Source: Kordiimonadales bacterium (lineage in GTDB: Bacteria > Pseudomonadota > Alphaproteobacteria > Sphingomonadales > Kordiimonadaceae). From it: a stretch of 64,000 nucleotides of DNA. Within the stretch, counting starts at the first letter, position 1. Each line of letters starts with the position of its first letter. Shown one piece after another: positions 18,275 to 28,073 of the stretch. The notes below the pieces were generated by a model, which saw nothing but the letters and a program-made list of their open reading frames with translations, was not told the DNA's origin and searched no databases. Location: the NCBI GenBank assembly GCA_002401685.1, contig NVTU01000041.1, positions 1-64,000 on the forward strand, written 5' to 3'. Both the position numbers and the translations under genes were made by a program.

Positions 18275-19369
18275 TTACATTTCCCAACGCAGATGTTCAC
18301 CGCGGCAAATTTTTTCAAACACCGTACGCTGGCGCTCCAAGCTATTGGCCAATACGCTTTCAACGATATCTTGCTGACTATACCCTAGCGCCTTGGCCGA
18401 TTGGCAAATGGCACGCTGGGAACCCAAGTTACAGCTAAGATTAAACTCCAGCGCCCAAACCTTACCGTTGGGTTCAATCCTATAATCGAACCTGCCATAA
18501 TCATAAGGCCAGATAAATTCGTTCACCCGTTTGGTATGGTCGATCAGTTCAGGGAATTTCCCGTGGTCTTCCATCAATTCAATGCTGGACCCTTGCTCGA
18601 AACCACGTTTCTGGGCGTAGGTTACAATGTTGATGTCGTCAGACGCTGGGTTCAACATGGGATACAGTATCCACGGTTTTCCTGCTCCGATACACGGCAC
18701 AGTTACATCAACACCCGGCACATACTCTTCAACGATTACGTCGTGGTTATCGCGAAGAAGCTTCTGCACGACGGGCCGTAATGCATCCCAATCAGTACCG
18801 TGATCAATACCCCAGGACGCCGAACTGTTATTCGGTTTAATCACATAGCGCTCAGCTTCAAAAGAAGGTCTCGGCGCACTGTGGTCACAGGTACGGTAGA
18901 TCTGCCACTGCGGCGTTGCGATGTCCAAATTCTGATACATCATTTTAGTAAGGTGTTTGTCGTCACCGAACCCGCGCATGCTTGGAGGCGCGCCCAGATA
19001 AGGTACGGAATGATATTCGCTTAGGCAGGAGGCTAGAATTTCGCTGTTCCGAAACCCGCCCCTGTTAAAAAGCGTGAAAATGAAATTATGTTCGATAGGC
19101 TGGAACAAAACCTCATAAGTGTTCGAGATTTCCAGTTGTATATTCAACTTTTCTAGGCAGCCACGAATTTCATCATGGTACGTCGCATGCGACCCATCAT
19201 TGCTGTCAAAGGCACCACCCGCAAGCGCGTGTTTTGCCAAAAACAGAACCTTCAGACGTTCAAGGTCTTCATCTTTTAAGCGGAGCGGCGCACCATCTGA
19301 TAAAAGAACATGATCCAATGATATTCCAGACAAAGTTTTCCCCTTGAAGAGATTGATAGTCGAACCCAT
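18275..19369 (-). CDS. ATP-grasp ligase, D-Ala-D-Ala-ligase-like
   Basis: 364 residues. Ddl-like ATP-grasp features: SVPYLGAPPSM then DDKHLTKMM (start of the ATP-grasp fold), ATP-binding ERYVIKPNNSSASWGI, VIVEEYVPGVDVTV, and metal-binding ALEFNLSCNLGS near the C-terminus in place of the EINTxPG of true Ddl. The enzyme probably joins a carboxylate to an amine or thiol via an acyl-phosphate; the substrate is unknown. It is divergent from a MobA-like nucleotidyltransferase 115 bp away. It is outside any cell-wall cluster, so I do not call it Ddl. Confidence 0.75.
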   Translation of the reverse strand: MGSTINLFKGKTLSGISLDHVLLSDGAPLRLKDEDLERLKVLFLAKHALAGGAFDSNDGSHATYHDEIRGCLEKLNIQLEISNTYEVLFQPIEHNFIFTLFNRGGFRNSEILASCLSEYHSVPYLGAPPSMRGFGDDKHLTKMMYQNLDIATPQWQIYRTCDHSAPRPSFEAERYVIKPNNSSASWGIDHGTDWDALRPVVQKLLRDNHDVIVEEYVPGVDVTVPCIGAGKPWILYPMLNPASDDINIVTYAQKRGFEQGSSIELMEDHGKFPELIDHTKRVNEFIWPYDYGRFDYRIEPNGKVWALEFNLSCNLGSQRAICQSAKALGYSQQDIVESVLANSLERQRTVFEKICRGEHLRWEM

Positions 19370-19484
19370 TTAAGGCCAACCAAATAATACAGAGCTTTCC
19401 TCGCGAAATAATACTTGCGCCCGTTAGTGTCAAGTTTTAGGCATATCACAATGCGGGGAGGATCAGAAGAATAGGATCTAAAAT

Positions 19485-20309
19485 ATGAGTGCCCGGTCTT
19501 TTACTGCCATCGTCTTAGCTGCACAGCGCCACGGTATCGTCAATCCGATCGCTGAAAAGCATCATACCAGTCATAAATGCCTAGTTGAGATCAACGGCGT
19601 TGCTATGCTGGAACGCGTTGTAAAAACCACGCTCGCTGCCAAAAATGTGGGCAGCCTCGCGATCGTGATTGAAGATCCAGAGATTGCGCTCAGCCTACCC
19701 GGTATCCGCACGTTGTTTGATCAGGGCAAAATTGAATTTGCGAAAAGCGCCGCAAGTTTAGCAGACAGCATTGTCAGCGCGATCGAACAAATTGGCGAAG
19801 ACCGCTATCCGTTTTTCTATACAACTGCAGACAACTGCCTTCACAGTTCCGTGATCATTGACCATTTCCTCGACACGGTATCCGCCGATAATGCCGATGC
19901 TGCTTTCGGCATGACCCCAGACGAATTGGTTCAACAAACATACCCGGGCACGGGCAAAATTACAGGGCAACATAAATTATGGGACGGGATCTGGAGCAAC
20001 TGCAACATATATGCGCTGTGCACCCCGCGTTCCAAAACGTCGGCAGAACTATTCCGAAAAGGCGGCCAGCTAGGCAACAAGAAGAAACGTCGGGCTGTTA
20101 TCCCTATGTTTGGCATCTATTCGTTCATTCTTTACCGGTTCGGCTGGATTACCTTTGACGGCCTCGCAAAACGGGCGTCCAAAGCACTTGGCATGAATGT
20201 CTCCAGTGTAAGAATGCCGTTCGCTGACGCGCCGATCGATGCGGATGATGAAGTATCCTTCAATTTCATCGAAGACCGCCTCAGAGAAAGAGAAAACAAA
20301 CCCACTTAA
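19485..20309 (+). CDS. MobA-like NTP-transferase domain protein
   Basis: 274 residues. A nucleotidyltransferase core is seen: TAIVLAAQRHG at the start in place of the usual LAAGxGTR loop, HKCLVEINGVAMLERVV (the conserved Lys plus PML-like segment), FYTTADNC as the metal-binding strand, and PIDADDEVSFNFIEDRL at the C-terminus. An extra hydrophobic stretch lies at about 205-235. It likely transfers an NMP to a phosphorylated sugar, polyol or cofactor. AGGAT lies 8 nt before the ATG. Divergent partner is the ATP-grasp gene. Confidence 0.75.
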   Translation: MSARSFTAIVLAAQRHGIVNPIAEKHHTSHKCLVEINGVAMLERVVKTTLAAKNVGSLAIVIEDPEIALSLPGIRTLFDQGKIEFAKSAASLADSIVSAIEQIGEDRYPFFYTTADNCLHSSVIIDHFLDTVSADNADAAFGMTPDELVQQTYPGTGKITGQHKLWDGIWSNCNIYALCTPRSKTSAELFRKGGQLGNKKKRRAVIPMFGIYSFILYRFGWITFDGLAKRASKALGMNVSSVRMPFADAPIDADDEVSFNFIEDRLRERENKPT

Positions 20310-20402
20310 CCAGCTGCCCAAAGTCGTGCGGCGATGCGACCCACTTGTCATCGTCTATTCTTGGCCCTATTCTGAAAAAAAAACACAGAAGGGACGGCAC
20401 CT

Positions 20403-21368
20403 GTGCGCGCAGACAGCACCACCACCTTAAGAACGCTTTATCCGCCTATCGAACCTTATGCTTCTAACTATATCTCTGTTTCAGGGGGGCATGAGATTTA
20501 CGTAGAGCAATCCGGTAATCCCGGCGGTATACCAATATTGTTTGTTCACGGCGGGCCGGGCGGCGGCACCAGTGCCATCCAGCGCCGTTTCTTCAACCCG
20601 CACAAGTTTAGGATCATACTTTTTGATCAACGCGGGTGCGGGCGCAGTCGGCCCCATGCATCGCTCGACAACAATACGACACCCGACCTTGTCAACGATA
20701 TGGAAGTGATCCGCACGTTCCTGGGTGTTAAAAAATGGATACTGTTTGGTGGCTCTTGGGGCAGCACGTTGTCTTTGCTTTATGCGCAAGCATACCCAAA
20801 ATTCGTTAGTGGCCTAATCCTGCGCGGTATTTTCCTGAACAGAAAACGCGAGATTGATTGGTTCTACAAAGACGGTACTCGGTCTCTATTCCCGGAAGCA
20901 TGGGCGCGCTTCGCTAATGCTATTCCTGAAGACGAGCGCGGTGATTTGGTAAAGGCTTATTACAAGCGCCTGACCGACCCTGCCTTTGAGAAAGACAGAT
21001 TACCGTTCGCCAAGGAGTGGAGCTTATGGGAAGGCAGCACTGTTACACTGATCCCAGACCATGCGCAGCGTGCGCACTCTGTTGACCCGGTTTTTGCCAT
21101 CGCCTTCGCCCGCATTGAAGCGCACTATTTCATGCACGGCGGTTTCTTAACCCATGACAATCAAATACTCGACGATGCGCATAAGCTTGCTGGCATTCCA
21201 ACGCAAATCATTCAGGGGAGATACGACTGTATTTGCCCACCAACATCTGCGTGGGAGCTTTCGCAGGCTATGCCTTGGGCAAAGCTAAAAATCGTTCCTG
21301 TAGCTGGTCATTCAGCTTTCGAGGCCTCTATCCAACACGAGCTTATCTGCGCGACCGATGCGATTTAA
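20403..21368 (+). CDS. pip: Prolyl aminopeptidase (proline iminopeptidase)
   Basis: Removes N-terminal proline from peptides. 321 residues, alpha/beta-hydrolase of family S33: YPPIEPYASNYISVSGGHEIY..., oxyanion HGGPGGG, nucleophile Ser in GGSWGSTLSLLYAQ, Asp in GRYDCICPP and His in VAGHSAFE. GTG start at 20403 with AGGGA 8 nt upstream. Confidence 0.92.
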   Translation: MRADSTTTLRTLYPPIEPYASNYISVSGGHEIYVEQSGNPGGIPILFVHGGPGGGTSAIQRRFFNPHKFRIILFDQRGCGRSRPHASLDNNTTPDLVNDMEVIRTFLGVKKWILFGGSWGSTLSLLYAQAYPKFVSGLILRGIFLNRKREIDWFYKDGTRSLFPEAWARFANAIPEDERGDLVKAYYKRLTDPAFEKDRLPFAKEWSLWEGSTVTLIPDHAQRAHSVDPVFAIAFARIEAHYFMHGGFLTHDNQILDDAHKLAGIPTQIIQGRYDCICPPTSAWELSQAMPWAKLKIVPVAGHSAFEASIQHELICATDAI

Positions 21369-21388
21369 GCGCGCTCCTTAGGACCATA

Positions 21389-21853
21389 ATGAAACATTAT
21401 TTATTGACTGCTATCGCACTTTGCGGCGCGCTTTTCATTACTTCAACTACCTTGGCTCATGACGGCGACACCCATGACCACGGTCTCTTGGTCGAAGGCG
21501 CCTGGGCACCGCACACAGGCAAACGCACCGTTTCCGCAGCTGTATATTTGGTAATTAAAAACAGCGGGAAAGAAGCAGATACATTCATCGGCGTAGAAAC
21601 ATCTGCTGCTGCGGTAGCGATGTTGCACCAATCAAAAGAAATCGACGGTTTCATGCGGATGGACCATGTGGAAAGCCTTACCATAGAGCCCGGGGCAACC
21701 GCTACATTCGGGCCCGGCGGCTATCACATAATGCTAACGCGCTTAGAAGCGCCGCTTAAACGCGGAGAAATTTTCACGCTTAATCTGGCGTTTGAAAAAG
21801 CCGGCATCGTCCCTGTAATTGTTGAAATTATGGGCATTGGCGGACCAAAATAG
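21389..21853 (+). CDS. Periplasmic copper chaperone PCuAC
   Basis: 154 residues. A signal peptide (1-23, cleavage near TLA/HDG) leaves a His/Asp-rich mature N-terminus (HDGDTHDHG). The full Cu(I) motif H-x10-M-x21-H-x-M is met exactly by H80, M91, H113 and M115. PCuAC proteins deliver copper to the Cu(A) site of cytochrome oxidase or serve copper tolerance. No Sco or oxidase gene is adjacent, but ferrochelatase (heme) follows on the other strand. The ATG at 21389 is chosen because the signal peptide begins there. Confidence 0.92.
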   Translation: MKHYLLTAIALCGALFITSTTLAHDGDTHDHGLLVEGAWAPHTGKRTVSAAVYLVIKNSGKEADTFIGVETSAAAVAMLHQSKEIDGFMRMDHVESLTIEPGATATFGPGGYHIMLTRLEAPLKRGEIFTLNLAFEKAGIVPVIVEIMGIGGPK

Positions 21854-21903
21854 ATCGCCCTGACGCAAAGCCCCCAAACAGACCCACAATCAGTAGAGAC
21901 TTG

Positions 21904-22914
21904 TTATCGAACCCAGCCGGAAAGTTCCTGCCTACTGATGGCTTCTATCATCTTCATACTGTCTGATCCGGCATTTAGGCAGGGAATATAATGAAAATGG
22001 GTGCCGCCAGCTGCTAAGAAGGTTTCGCGCAGCTCCATATTAATTTCTTCCAGCGTTTCCAAACAATCTGCACTGAACGCGGGCGCGACAACAGCAAGCT
22101 TTTTCACGCCCTCGGCGCCGAGCTTCTTCACAGCCACATCACTGTAGGGGCCAACCCATTTCGCGGTCCCAACGCGGGACTGGAAACTTGTTTGGAACCT
22201 CTGGTCATCCATACCAAGTGCCGCCCGCAGAAGAATGCTCGTCTGATGGCATTGATCCGGGTAGGGATCTCCGGCCTCGTGATAGGAAAGCGGTATTGAA
22301 TGATAGGACGCCAGGGTCACATCGGGTTGCCAATCCAATTCCGCGACTGACCCTTTAATTTGTGCGACCATCGCCGTGATAAATTCTGGTGCCTGATAGT
22401 AAGCTCGCACCGTGCGTATGGCAGGTTGCCAGCGCATTTTCTTCAACGCATCAAAGGCACTGTCATAGGCCGTGCCCGTCGACGTCGCGCTATATTGCGG
22501 ATAGAGCGCAAACAGCACAATTTTGTCGCAGCCCTTTTTGTGCAAATCCTCTAGCCCCGCTTCAATGGTCGGGGTGCCGTAGCGAAAAGCCCAAGCAACC
22601 TCCGCCACGCCTTCAAGGGCCTCTGACAATTTATCCGCTTGGGCGCGGGTATGGGTGCGCAACGGCGATTCGCCCAAATCATAGTTCCAGATCTTAGCAT
22701 AGGCCTTCGCGGACTTCAGCGGGCGCAGCGTTAATATAGGGCCATACAATATCGGCAACCATGCCAAGCGCGGCATTTCAATCACCCGGCGGTCTGACAG
22801 AAATTCGGCTAAATAACGACGAACAGCTCCGTATGTCGGCGCGTCCGGCGTTCCCAAATTTATAAGAAGAACGCCCGTTTTACCGCCCGAAAATGTGGTA
22901 TCTGGCCCTTGCAT
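21904..22914 (-). CDS. hemH: Ferrochelatase
   Basis: Inserts Fe(II) into protoporphyrin IX, the last heme step. 336 residues: LLINLGTPDAPT at the N-terminus, the active-site His in LASYHSIPLSYHEAGDPY, GPYSDVAVKKL, and the conserved Glu in ADCLETLEEI. Convergent with the PCuAC gene. Confidence 0.95.
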   Translation of the reverse strand: MQGPDTTFSGGKTGVLLINLGTPDAPTYGAVRRYLAEFLSDRRVIEMPRLAWLPILYGPILTLRPLKSAKAYAKIWNYDLGESPLRTHTRAQADKLSEALEGVAEVAWAFRYGTPTIEAGLEDLHKKGCDKIVLFALYPQYSATSTGTAYDSAFDALKKMRWQPAIRTVRAYYQAPEFITAMVAQIKGSVAELDWQPDVTLASYHSIPLSYHEAGDPYPDQCHQTSILLRAALGMDDQRFQTSFQSRVGTAKWVGPYSDVAVKKLGAEGVKKLAVVAPAFSADCLETLEEINMELRETFLAAGGTHFHYIPCLNAGSDSMKMIEAISRQELSGWVR

Positions 22915-23018
22915 ATTTACCCTTAAGTGCTTTCAAAACATTGCTTTTACAAGTGACCATAAACGCCCGGTCTTCACAAATTGTAAAGAGCTCGTCGTAT
23001 ATTTTCCTACGTCGCAAT

Positions 23019-24098
23019 CTAATATAAAAGACGCACCAACATTGCGCCGCTTTCTTTCAGCGGGTCGCTGGCTACTGATACCACCCGGCCGTCGCGGGGG
23101 GCAAAATACCGGCGCTTTTCAACACCAAACCGGTCAAGCATAATGGCGAGAAGGTCGCCTTTTTTCACAGCCTCTCTAAGACTGACTTTCATCAAGGCCG
23201 TCCCACCTTCTTCCGCATAAATGTTAGCAAAAGAAGACCCCACATAAGGCGGCAACAATGGTTTTATCACGGTACCCGCCAACATGCCTTCCGCGACCAT
23301 TAGATTTTTAATGCCCATCACGGCGCGGTCAATCAGCGGCTGTTGAAAGCGTTTCGCCCCACCGATTTCAAAGGTTACTGCTGGAATTGATGCCGTTACA
23401 AAACTAGTTTCCAGAGACCCTTCTTGGCCACTGTCCCGTTTTATCATATCAGGCATAAGGGCGGTCGCCATCGCCGCAATCTCTCTGTTTCTGTAATCTG
23501 CAAATATAAACAACGGGTAATCGGACCCTGTGCTTTGCGTATGAAGGTCGACCGCAATATCGGCATTTCCCTTTAGCAAATTATGCCAAAGATTTCCTGC
23601 ATAACGGCTGGCGGCACCGCCTCCAGATAGTGTGCCAGGAAACAGCCGGTTTAAGTCTCGCGGAGACCCGCCGCCTTCACTGCGGAGATAGTAGCGGCTG
23701 TTACCAACAAGCCCGGTTTGATTAAGTCCCGGCACGGCAATGATGGTCCCGCGCAATTTTTCAGGGCCTAGCTCTTTCACCAAAGCATGGATCACCGCGA
23801 TGCCGTTAAGTTCATCGCCGTGAACAGCCGCTGTTAGGAGCATCCGCCGCCCGGCCTCGAGCCCCTTAATAACGACAACAGGCACATATAATGGCTGACC
23901 ATCAGACTGGTATCCTGCTAAAAATTTATAGGTATATTTCCCCGTCGGCAATGCATCGGCGTTCAATTGAAGAATAACCTCCGTTTGAACCTGTGTTTCT
24001 TGTGACGTCCGTGCTGTTGCCGTTAAACTGGTACTGAACAGACCAATGCCAATAATTTCGGATAGAAGAAATATTACTACGAATAATCGAGCCAACAA
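23019..24098 (-). CDS. Exported AstE/AspA-like M14-family metallo-deacylase
   Basis: 359 residues with an N-terminal hydrophobic leader (about 5-28). Zinc ligands are visible as HGDELNG (His and Glu) and the second His in DLHTQST; a catalytic Glu is in TFEIGGAK. These are the marks of the succinylglutamate desuccinylase/aspartoacylase branch of carboxypeptidase M14. The leader suggests a periplasmic enzyme on an N-acyl amino acid or peptide; substrate unknown. TTG start (24098 or 24095) preceded by AGGGA. No arginine-succinyltransferase genes nearby. Confidence 0.82.
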   Translation of the reverse strand: MLARLFVVIFLLSEIIGIGLFSTSLTATARTSQETQVQTEVILQLNADALPTGKYTYKFLAGYQSDGQPLYVPVVVIKGLEAGRRMLLTAAVHGDELNGIAVIHALVKELGPEKLRGTIIAVPGLNQTGLVGNSRYYLRSEGGGSPRDLNRLFPGTLSGGGAASRYAGNLWHNLLKGNADIAVDLHTQSTGSDYPLFIFADYRNREIAAMATALMPDMIKRDSGQEGSLETSFVTASIPAVTFEIGGAKRFQQPLIDRAVMGIKNLMVAEGMLAGTVIKPLLPPYVGSSFANIYAEEGGTALMKVSLREAVKKGDLLAIMLDRFGVEKRRYFAPRDGRVVSVASDPLKESGAMLVRLLY

Positions 24099-24283
24099 AG
24101 ATGTCCCTTATAATTGAACGATAAACGCTAGTTTATAGAATTTTTTGCCCTGGTACAGCCCCTTGGACCAATAAAATACCAATTTATCTTCTCCTGCTAG
24201 ATAGCGAAATACAGTAAAACCATTTTCATGTTGCACAGGACCCGGTGCTGGTGCCTAATGGTTTTGGGGATCGGAGGGACCAA

Positions 24284-24922
24284 ATGGGCGCGAATTGTTG
24301 CCATGACGTAAAGTTTGACGGTGTAGACCCAGTATACAAACGGGTTTTACTTATCGTTATTGCTATTAACGCCATTATGTTTCTGGTTGAAATGCCAATG
24401 GGTTTCATAGGCCAATCCCAAGCCCTTAAAGCCGATGCTCTTGATTTCCTCGGCGACACTTTCACTTATGCACTATCCCTTGCCGTTATTGGCAAAGCCG
24501 CCAGCCTCCGGGCCAAAGCCGCCCTTGTAAAGGGTGTCAGTTTGTTCGCAATGGGCTTATGGGTTTTAGGCAGCACAATTTACAGCGTGTTTTATCTGCA
24601 GCAACCAACGGCCGTTATTATGGGGTCCGTGGGTTTAGCGGCTCTATTCGCCAATCTTCTAAGTGTAGTGCTTCTCGTAAAATTTAAGGACGGGGACGCC
24701 AACGTACGGTCCGTTTGGCTGTGCAGCCGCAACGATGCCATCGGCAATGTCATGGTGATGATTGCCGCGTCCGGCGTGTGGATGTCGGGCACGGGTTGGC
24801 CTGATCTGATTGTTGCCGGTATTATGGCAAGCCTGTTCTTATGGGGCGCTGTAACAATTATTCGCCAGGCAATGGGCGAGTTAAATCACAAACACCCCCA
24901 ACAGCATTCGCCAGCCGAATAA
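24284..24922 (+). CDS. Cation diffusion facilitator-type transporter
   Basis: 212 residues, about six TM helices. Metal site in TM2 is DxxxD (within ALDFLGD); in TM5 the usual HxxxD is CxxxD (LCSRNDAIGN). A Cys pair near the N-terminus (GANCCH) and a His-containing tail (HKHPQQH) may add ligands. Probably exports a divalent metal such as Zn, Co or Cd; not the short-named family member. ATG at 24284 chosen for GGAGG 6 nt upstream. Followed 10 nt later by the LplT-like MFS gene. Confidence 0.82.
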   Translation: MGANCCHDVKFDGVDPVYKRVLLIVIAINAIMFLVEMPMGFIGQSQALKADALDFLGDTFTYALSLAVIGKAASLRAKAALVKGVSLFAMGLWVLGSTIYSVFYLQQPTAVIMGSVGLAALFANLLSVVLLVKFKDGDANVRSVWLCSRNDAIGNVMVMIAASGVWMSGTGWPDLIVAGIMASLFLWGAVTIIRQAMGELNHKHPQQHSPAE

Positions 24923-24932
24923 GGAAGACTAT

Positions 24933-26231
24933 TTGTCAGTAGAGCCCAAAGCTATCGTGCCCGAGCAGGGCTTTTTCCTGCAGCGCCGCTTCCTTCCTCT
25001 TTTTGTCACCCAGTTTCTTGGTGCTTTTAACGATAACTTGTTTCGCCAGGCGATCATTATATTGATCACCTTCAAGCTAGCTGAACAAATTGGCATGTCG
25101 GCCGGTATCCTGAACAATATGGCGATCGGCCTTTTTATTCTGCCGTATTTTCTATTCTCGGCACTCGCAGGCCAACTAGCCGATAAATACGAAAAAACCG
25201 GCCAGATTTTCTGGATCAAAGTTTGGGAAGTTATGTTGATGGTGGTGGGCGCAGTCGCGCTTTACTTAGAGAGCTTGCCAATGTTGATTGCAGTGCTGTC
25301 CGGCCTTGGCTTGCAGTCTACCTTCTTCGGCCCGATAAAATACGGCGTCCTGCCCGACTTAATGAAAGAAAAGGAACTGCTTTCCGCCAACGCTTTGATC
25401 GAAGCTGGTACGTTCATCGCCATCTTATTGGGCACCATTATCGGCGGCTTGCTGATGCGCGAAGAAGGCGGTTGGCAATATGTTGCTGGCCTTACTATTG
25501 CAGCAGCCATAACCGGTGTGCTCTTTGGCCGCAAAGTCCCAAAAACCGGCCAGGCGGCCCCTGATATACAGGTCAGAAAAAACATTTTTGCCTCCACCAG
25601 CCGGCAGCTAAAAGTCGCTCTTGGTACCGCCGTCACCCGCAGGTCGATTATCGCCATTAGCTGGATCTGGCTGTACGGATCGCTTTATATCAGCCAACTG
25701 CCGATCATCGCGAAGGACCATTTGAACGGTGATGCCTCTGTTGTGACCCTATTTATGGCATGCTTCTCGGTGGGTATCGGTGTCGGTTCTATGCTGTGCA
25801 GCAAACTGCTAAAGGGCAATGTTTCAGCGCGCTTGGCAAAACCCGCGCTCATCATTCTTATTGCGCTCAGCGGCCTGCTTTATCTGCTGATGCCGGCTGC
25901 CAATCCGCAGGAAGTCCAGCTAACACTTGGCATTTTTCTCAGCGACCCGTTCAATATACTTATTGCGACTATTCTGACAGCAACTGCGATGGCCGCCGGC
26001 GCGATTATTGTGCCTATGTATACAATACTGCAGGAAAAAAGTGCGCGCGGTGAACGATCACAAATGATTGCAGCCAACAACATTATAAACAGTGGTTTTA
26101 TGGCCGGGGGCGCAATTGGAGCAGTGGCCCTGTTATCACTTGGCTTTTCAACGGCTGGTATATTGGTGGTTATTGGGCTTGGGAACTTGTTGATAGTTCC
26201 AATTGTAAGCCGCCTGGATAAATCGCTTTGA
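24933..26231 (+). CDS. MFS transporter, LplT (lysophospholipid) type
   Basis: 432 residues, about 12 TM helices. Shows the LplT hallmarks FLGAFNDNLFRQA in TM1 and FFGPIKYGVLPDLM around TM4. LplT flips lysophospholipid inward for re-acylation. In many bacteria it is fused or linked to an acyltransferase/acyl-ACP synthetase; here it stands alone. TTG start at 24933 with GGAAG about 7 nt upstream. Probably an operon with the CDF gene. Confidence 0.85.
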   Translation: MSVEPKAIVPEQGFFLQRRFLPLFVTQFLGAFNDNLFRQAIIILITFKLAEQIGMSAGILNNMAIGLFILPYFLFSALAGQLADKYEKTGQIFWIKVWEVMLMVVGAVALYLESLPMLIAVLSGLGLQSTFFGPIKYGVLPDLMKEKELLSANALIEAGTFIAILLGTIIGGLLMREEGGWQYVAGLTIAAAITGVLFGRKVPKTGQAAPDIQVRKNIFASTSRQLKVALGTAVTRRSIIAISWIWLYGSLYISQLPIIAKDHLNGDASVVTLFMACFSVGIGVGSMLCSKLLKGNVSARLAKPALIILIALSGLLYLLMPAANPQEVQLTLGIFLSDPFNILIATILTATAMAAGAIIVPMYTILQEKSARGERSQMIAANNIINSGFMAGGAIGAVALLSLGFSTAGILVVIGLGNLLIVPIVSRLDKSL

Positions 26232-26358
26232 CCGGCGAGGAAAACAGGCCTAGCTACACCTCTGAGTGACAAGGCCTCTTACTTGCAATAAAATCTTTTA
26301 GTATCAGGGCTTGAGCCTTCCCCCTTACGCTGCTTATAGTAGCCCCAAGGGAGACTTT

Positions 26359-27075
26359 GTGAATACAGTTTTCAACAACCGCCGCCACCCAGTGCGTGAA
26401 GTCATTGGTCAGAGCCTACTTTTGGGATCGCTTATCGCTGCCGTTATTTATGGCGGCGGCTGGCACCCTGCGACTGAGTTTTGGACGGTGCTGGTTAAGG
26501 GCAGCGCGATTGGCTTGATGGCTCTATTTGTGCTTGTCGCCATGCAGTCTTTCAATCACTTCGTGCTTTTTCTGGCGCTGAGCGTCTCAGTTTCAGGCGA
26601 CGTCTTTCTCGCAATTCAAGGCGAAGCGAGTTTCATGCGAGGACTACTGGCTTTTGCAGCTGCGCATTTCCTATTCATCGTTCTATTTGTTAAAAACAGA
26701 ATGCATATCCAAGACGTTAGCTCCTTGAGGATTAGGCTTGCAGCCCTTTTGTGGGTCGCGGCTGCTATATCGGCTTTTTTCCTGTACCCTGAACTTGGGG
26801 ACCTTCTCGTCCCGACAATGGTCTACACGGGTATATTGATCCTTATGGCCACCACCGCGCTCTTTAGTAAGTTTCCGATTAAGCTTTTGGGAGTGGGCGT
26901 GATTTTATTCGTCATTTCTGACGCAACGCTCGGCGCTCAAAAGTTTCTAACAGTGCCCGATTACGCCAATTATATTATCTGGGGATGCTATTATCTGGCT
27001 CAGCTATTGATTACTTTCGCCGTTATACTTACAGATGACCGGCCCACCCACTATGGTGGGTACCGCTTCGACTAA
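26359..27075 (+). CDS. YhhN family membrane protein (lysoplasmalogenase-like)
   Basis: 238 residues and about eight TM helices. Family marks are [22 protein letters not shown] and [11 protein letters not shown], with the paired Asp residues in SGD and SDA that YhhN/TMEM86 enzymes use. TMEM86B hydrolyses lysoplasmalogen; the bacterial role is not settled. GTG at 26359 is chosen for AGGGAG 6 nt upstream over an in-frame TTG at 26311. Confidence 0.85.
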   Translation: MNTVFNNRRHPVREVIGQSLLLGSLIAAVIYGGGWHPATEFWTVLVKGSAIGLMALFVLVAMQSFNHFVLFLALSVSVSGDVFLAIQGEASFMRGLLAFAAAHFLFIVLFVKNRMHIQDVSSLRIRLAALLWVAAAISAFFLYPELGDLLVPTMVYTGILILMATTALFSKFPIKLLGVGVILFVISDATLGAQKFLTVPDYANYIIWGCYYLAQLLITFAVILTDDRPTHYGGYRFD

Positions 27076-27125
27076 GCGCCCGGCGCTCGCTCCCCAAGGC
27101 TCAGCCTTCAGAAAGTATAAAGGCC

Positions 27126-28028
27126 ATGATTGTGGTTGATCGCGACAAGAAAAAACTCCAGAAAAAAGCCGCAACACTGATTGAGGCACTGCCGTACCTT
27201 CGCAAATATGCCGGCGATATTTTTGTTATAAAATACGGCGGCCATGCGATGGGCGAACCGGCCCTTTCCCGCCAATTTGCTGAGGATATGACCCTACTTA
27301 AGCAAGTAGGCATTCACCCGGTTATTGTCCATGGCGGCGGCCCGCAAATTGGGAAAATGCTGGAACGGCTTTCTATCAAATCTGAGTTTATTGATGGCTT
27401 GCGCGTTACGTGCAAAGCCACAGTTGAAGTAGCTGAGATGGTGCTCTGCGGTAACATCTGCAAATCCATTGTCGCCGACATACAATTGGCAGGTGGTCGG
27501 GCAATTGGCTTGTCAGGTAAAGATGACGGCATGGTAACCGCCGTTAAAATGGACCGCACCGTACCCGATCCAGATTCCAACATTGAACAAGTCATCGATC
27601 TTGGTTTTGTCGGCGAACCGAGTGTAGTGGACCCCCGCATGCTCCAACAAACCATTGAAGCCGGGATTATACCTGTAATCTCGCCCATTGCATCGGGTGC
27701 TGACGGTACAACCTATAACATCAACGCCGATACAATGGCGGGTGCAGTTGCGGGTGCCCTGAATGCAAGACGTTTCTTCCTGCTTACTGACGTACCTGGC
27801 GTTCTGAATAAAGACGGTGAGATGCTGACGGAACTTACAAAAGTCGACATTGACCGATTGATTGCAGACGGCACAATTTCAGGCGGCATGCTGCCCAAGG
27901 TCGCGACATGTTTAAAAGCGGCTGAAAGCGGCGTGAAGGGCTCGGTTATATTAGACGGCAGGGTACTGCACGCAATATTGCTCGAAATTTTCACCGAAAG
28001 TGGTGTTGGAACGCTTATCCGTTCTTAA
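27126..28028 (+). CDS. argB: Acetylglutamate kinase
   Basis: Second step of arginine synthesis. 300 residues, amino-acid kinase fold: [21 protein letters not shown] near residue 75, [32 protein letters not shown] and GGMLPKV. In many Alphaproteobacteria argB is close to the HAD nucleotidase, dapD and dapE. Here the DUF2336/GGDEF pair on the opposite strand lies between. Confidence 0.95.
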   Translation: MIVVDRDKKKLQKKAATLIEALPYLRKYAGDIFVIKYGGHAMGEPALSRQFAEDMTLLKQVGIHPVIVHGGGPQIGKMLERLSIKSEFIDGLRVTCKATVEVAEMVLCGNICKSIVADIQLAGGRAIGLSGKDDGMVTAVKMDRTVPDPDSNIEQVIDLGFVGEPSVVDPRMLQQTIEAGIIPVISPIASGADGTTYNINADTMAGAVAGALNARRFFLLTDVPGVLNKDGEMLTELTKVDIDRLIADGTISGGMLPKVATCLKAAESGVKGSVILDGRVLHAILLEIFTESGVGTLIRS

Positions 28029-28073
28029 CTTATCTACGTTCGGGCCAGCAGGGCTGAAATCGACTTAGCCGAA

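Noticed and set aside
18275..19369. Assignment as D-alanine-D-alanine ligase (ddl)
   Set aside because: The C-terminal metal motif differs and it is not in a cell-wall cluster.
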